Assembly (NCBI GenBank): GCA_946540435.1
Contig: CAMNII010000007.1
Span: forward strand, 1-64,000
DNA length: 64,000 nt
Source: an uncultured Prevotella sp.
GTDB taxonomy: Bacteria > Bacteroidota > Bacteroidia > Bacteroidales > Bacteroidaceae
Direction of reading: 5' to 3'
Below are positions 61,834-64,000 of this stretch, in pieces. Within the stretch, counting starts at the first letter, position 1. Every line of letters starts with the position of its first letter. The notes beneath the pieces are model-generated. The model did no database searches. It was not told where the DNA came from and saw only the letters and a list, made by a program, of their open reading frames with translations. Position numbers and translations under genes: made by a program.

Positions 61834-62511
61834 CTACTTCGCTTCGTCTATAACATAGAAGGCGGCCTCCGACGGATGGTCGAGCACGAGAAGCTTGGGA
61901 TCCTCCTTCGTCAGCAGCCACGTCATCCAGATGTCGCCGGCCGCTGCGGCAATAAAGAAGATTCCCCATGCCAGCATCGGCAGGCTGCCGATGAAAAGAG
62001 CGGCCACGGCAGGGACAACACCCAACAGCAGGCAAGGCATCATCGCCCCGCACATATAGCCGGGAATAGACATCGGCTCGTCACAATGACAGTAAGGAGT
62101 CAGCAGTTTCCACATCACGCCGAAACTGATACTCTTCCATCCACTCTTGGCAAAGCAGGCCCAAGTCAGGCCATGAATCAGCTCATGGACAACGATACCC
62201 ACGAACATCAACGCCAATACCCATATCCAGTTGCCAGAGCCGCCAAGCAACTCGTCAATCGGCTTCCTGTCCTTCCAAATTAGGAAGAACGGCACCAGAA
62301 ACACAACGGCTGCCACCACCATGATAACCACGGCAAAAACATTCGCCTTGACAATATCAATCGCCACCTTTCTGTAACCATCCTGCGAGTCAAACGGTTC
62401 AGTCACGCAATCATTCTGCTGGTCAACCGGTTCTGTCACGCAACCATCCTGTTGGTCAATCGCCTTCTCCGCCGTTTCCAGGCGAAGATCCTTCTCTTCT
62501 TTGTTTTCCAT
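61834..62511 (-). CDS. DUF3267-like putative membrane zinc metalloprotease
   Basis: VVHELIHGLTW (HExxH) between TM segments; start trimmed to MENKEEK. Confidence 0.8.
   Translation of the reverse strand: MENKEEKDLRLETAEKAIDQQDGCVTEPVDQQNDCVTEPFDSQDGYRKVAIDIVKANVFAVVIMVVAAVVFLVPFFLIWKDRKPIDELLGGSGNWIWVLALMFVGIVVHELIHGLTWACFAKSGWKSISFGVMWKLLTPYCHCDEPMSIPGYMCGAMMPCLLLGVVPAVAALFIGSLPMLAWGIFFIAAAAGDIWMTWLLTKEDPKLLVLDHPSEAAFYVIDEAK
62389..62454 (-). repeat. Two 33-bp in-frame direct repeats in the DUF3267 gene N-terminus
   Basis: 62389-62421 and 62422-62454 encode (Q)QNDCVTEPFD / (Q)QDGCVTEPVD. Confidence 0.8.
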
Positions 62512-62533
62512 ATCTAATTCATGAATGACACTG

Positions 62534-62541
62534 CAAAAGTA
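62534..62541 (-). promoter_or_regulatory. -7 element TACTTTTG of the DUF3267 gene
   Basis: caaaagta on + strand. Confidence 0.45.
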
Positions 62542-62777
62542 ATAATTATTTAAGAATAACGCAATAGTTACCTCACAATTATCATGTTTTTTAATTTTCA
62601 ACAATTAGAACAGTTACTTTTGACTTTACACCGCCGGAATATACTATATTTTGATTGCAAAAAGACATTTTTTACGTTTTTGGATGTGGTTTCTATTTAT
62701 TTTTAGTAATTTTACAACCAAATTAAACATTTAAGCCTAAACGAAAAAGAAATTAGAATCAAGACAAGCGTAATTAT

Positions 62778-63902
62778 ATGAATTTCATCAATCGGCTAAG
62801 TAAAAAATATTTGGCGTCGGAGAACCTTTCGCGGCAAATATTAGGAGCTTTCCTTGAATGGCAGCCAAAATACTTTTGGTTGTTCGTACTCCTGATTCTA
62901 CCAGCAGTAGGACTATCTTTGATCATCCCTCCAGGCAATCTGATTAATGCCTTGCTTCTTACAGGGCTGAACTTCGGACTATTGCTTACCATCAAAGCCT
63001 GCCAAAGACTTATTGACGTTTTTAACCTCAGGAAGAATGACATCGGTATTACTTGGTGTTATGTCACCATACTTGCTGCCATTGGAATGTGGATTATCTG
63101 CTTCGTGCTTATCTTCGACATTAAAGGGGACGGCAAGGTGGCTGCCGCCATAGGAATAATAGGAGGCGTGCTCGGCTGGATATTTCAAGACAAACTAAAG
63201 GGCGTCATAACCTTTTTCCACCTCCGTCTTCACCACCTGCTGGCTGTTGGCGACTGGCTCGTCGTTGACAAGCTGGGCGTGGATGGAAAAGTACAACGAA
63301 TGACATTGACATCAGTAACCATCTACAACTGGGACACCACGACATCCACCATTCCTATCAGTGCCCTACAATCAGAACACTTCATCAATAAGCAAAACAT
63401 GATGGATGGCAGAACGTATGGCAGGCGGATGCTCAAAAACTTCGTCCTTGACACCGGATGGTTTAGAGTGCTGTCGGATGAGGAAATCAACAAGATAAAA
63501 GAGACAATTGAGACAGGTGAAGGGAATGACAGGAATTCCATTTCGATGAACTTATTATCCGATGAAATTCACGAAGGAATGCTTAATGCCCAACTCTACC
63601 GACTGTACATCTACCACTGGCTGATGAACCATCCTCACATCTCGCAGCGGCCCCTTCTAATCGTCCGTTGGATGGATCAGAAAGAAGGCGGAATGCCGCT
63701 GCAAATCTATGCATTTATCACCGACAGCACTTTGGCACAGTTCGAGTGGCAGCAGTCACAAATCATAGAACACATCATCAAGTCACTGGACTGGTTCGGA
63801 CTCAGGCTTTATCAGAGTCCGTCTGCTTATGATGTCAGCAACAGCAATATATATCTGACCAAAGAACCGGCAGATTACATAAAGGAGGTGAAATATGAAT
63901 AG
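62778..63902 (+). CDS. MscS-family mechanosensitive channel (YbdG-like)
   Basis: AAAIGIIGGVLGWIFQDKLKGVITFFHLRLHHLLAVGDWLVVDKLGVDGKVQRMTLTSVTIYNWD. Confidence 0.9.
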   Translation: MNFINRLSKKYLASENLSRQILGAFLEWQPKYFWLFVLLILPAVGLSLIIPPGNLINALLLTGLNFGLLLTIKACQRLIDVFNLRKNDIGITWCYVTILAAIGMWIICFVLIFDIKGDGKVAAAIGIIGGVLGWIFQDKLKGVITFFHLRLHHLLAVGDWLVVDKLGVDGKVQRMTLTSVTIYNWDTTTSTIPISALQSEHFINKQNMMDGRTYGRRMLKNFVLDTGWFRVLSDEEINKIKETIETGEGNDRNSISMNLLSDEIHEGMLNAQLYRLYIYHWLMNHPHISQRPLLIVRWMDQKEGGMPLQIYAFITDSTLAQFEWQQSQIIEHIIKSLDWFGLRLYQSPSAYDVSNSNIYLTKEPADYIKEVKYE

Positions 63903-64000
63903 ACCACTTGAAAGTCCCTTCCAGTACCTAAGAAGGAAACAACCGATCATTGGCAAAGAGAACGTATTAACCGACACCTTCGATGACGACATCATCAAGA
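63895..64000 (+). CDS. Start of an unidentified ORF truncated by the window edge
   Basis: AAAGGAGGTGAAATATG then MNRPLESPFQYLRRKQPIIGKENVLTDTFDDDIIK; overlaps the MscS gene by 8 bp. Confidence 0.6.
   Translation, partial: MNRPLESPFQYLRRKQPIIGKENVLTDTFDDDIIK

Overview
This 64 kb window is chromosomal DNA from a Bacteroidota genome, most likely Prevotellaceae. The evidence is gene content, TAnnTTTG-type -7 promoter elements and T9SS-like C-terminal tails. Most of it is ordinary core and metabolic content: holA, mutL, an OstA-like protein, two parvulin-type PPIases, guaB, menA, purD, a DPP-IV-like peptidase, an RlmL-like methyltransferase, cysE, copA, a sigma-70 factor, an HtrA protease, pyrK/pyrD, der, era, fabH, rpmF, a YceD/DUF177 protein, aguA/aguB-like genes, GH78 and GH31 enzymes, a FetAB-like pair, an NUC1-type nuclease, an MscS channel and one tRNA-Arg(ACG). 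No CRISPR array, IS element, prophage or integrase was seen. The strongest unexplained signals are non-coding. (1) A ~117-bp promoter/leader module is present as near-identical inverted copies directly upstream of the two ribosome-assembly GTPase genes der and era, bracketing a ~6 kb segment. (2) A ~294-bp array with a strict 22-bp period lies between aguA and a divergent TPR regulator, and it grades into overlapping 11-bp-stepped palindromes. (3) Several genes have a TAnnTTTG element ending only 4-9 nt before the ATG, which predicts leaderless mRNAs. Secondary signals are a secreted protein that appears to lack an ATG/GTG/TTG start, a 47-aa single-TM ORF missed by the ORF track, an HPrK-like kinase/S26-like peptidase pair, an orphan ATP-grasp-like protein, a sigma factor with an atypical region 2.3-2.4, and a FetA-like ATPase with degenerate catalytic motifs. 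All family calls are by eye from the translations; no database search was run.
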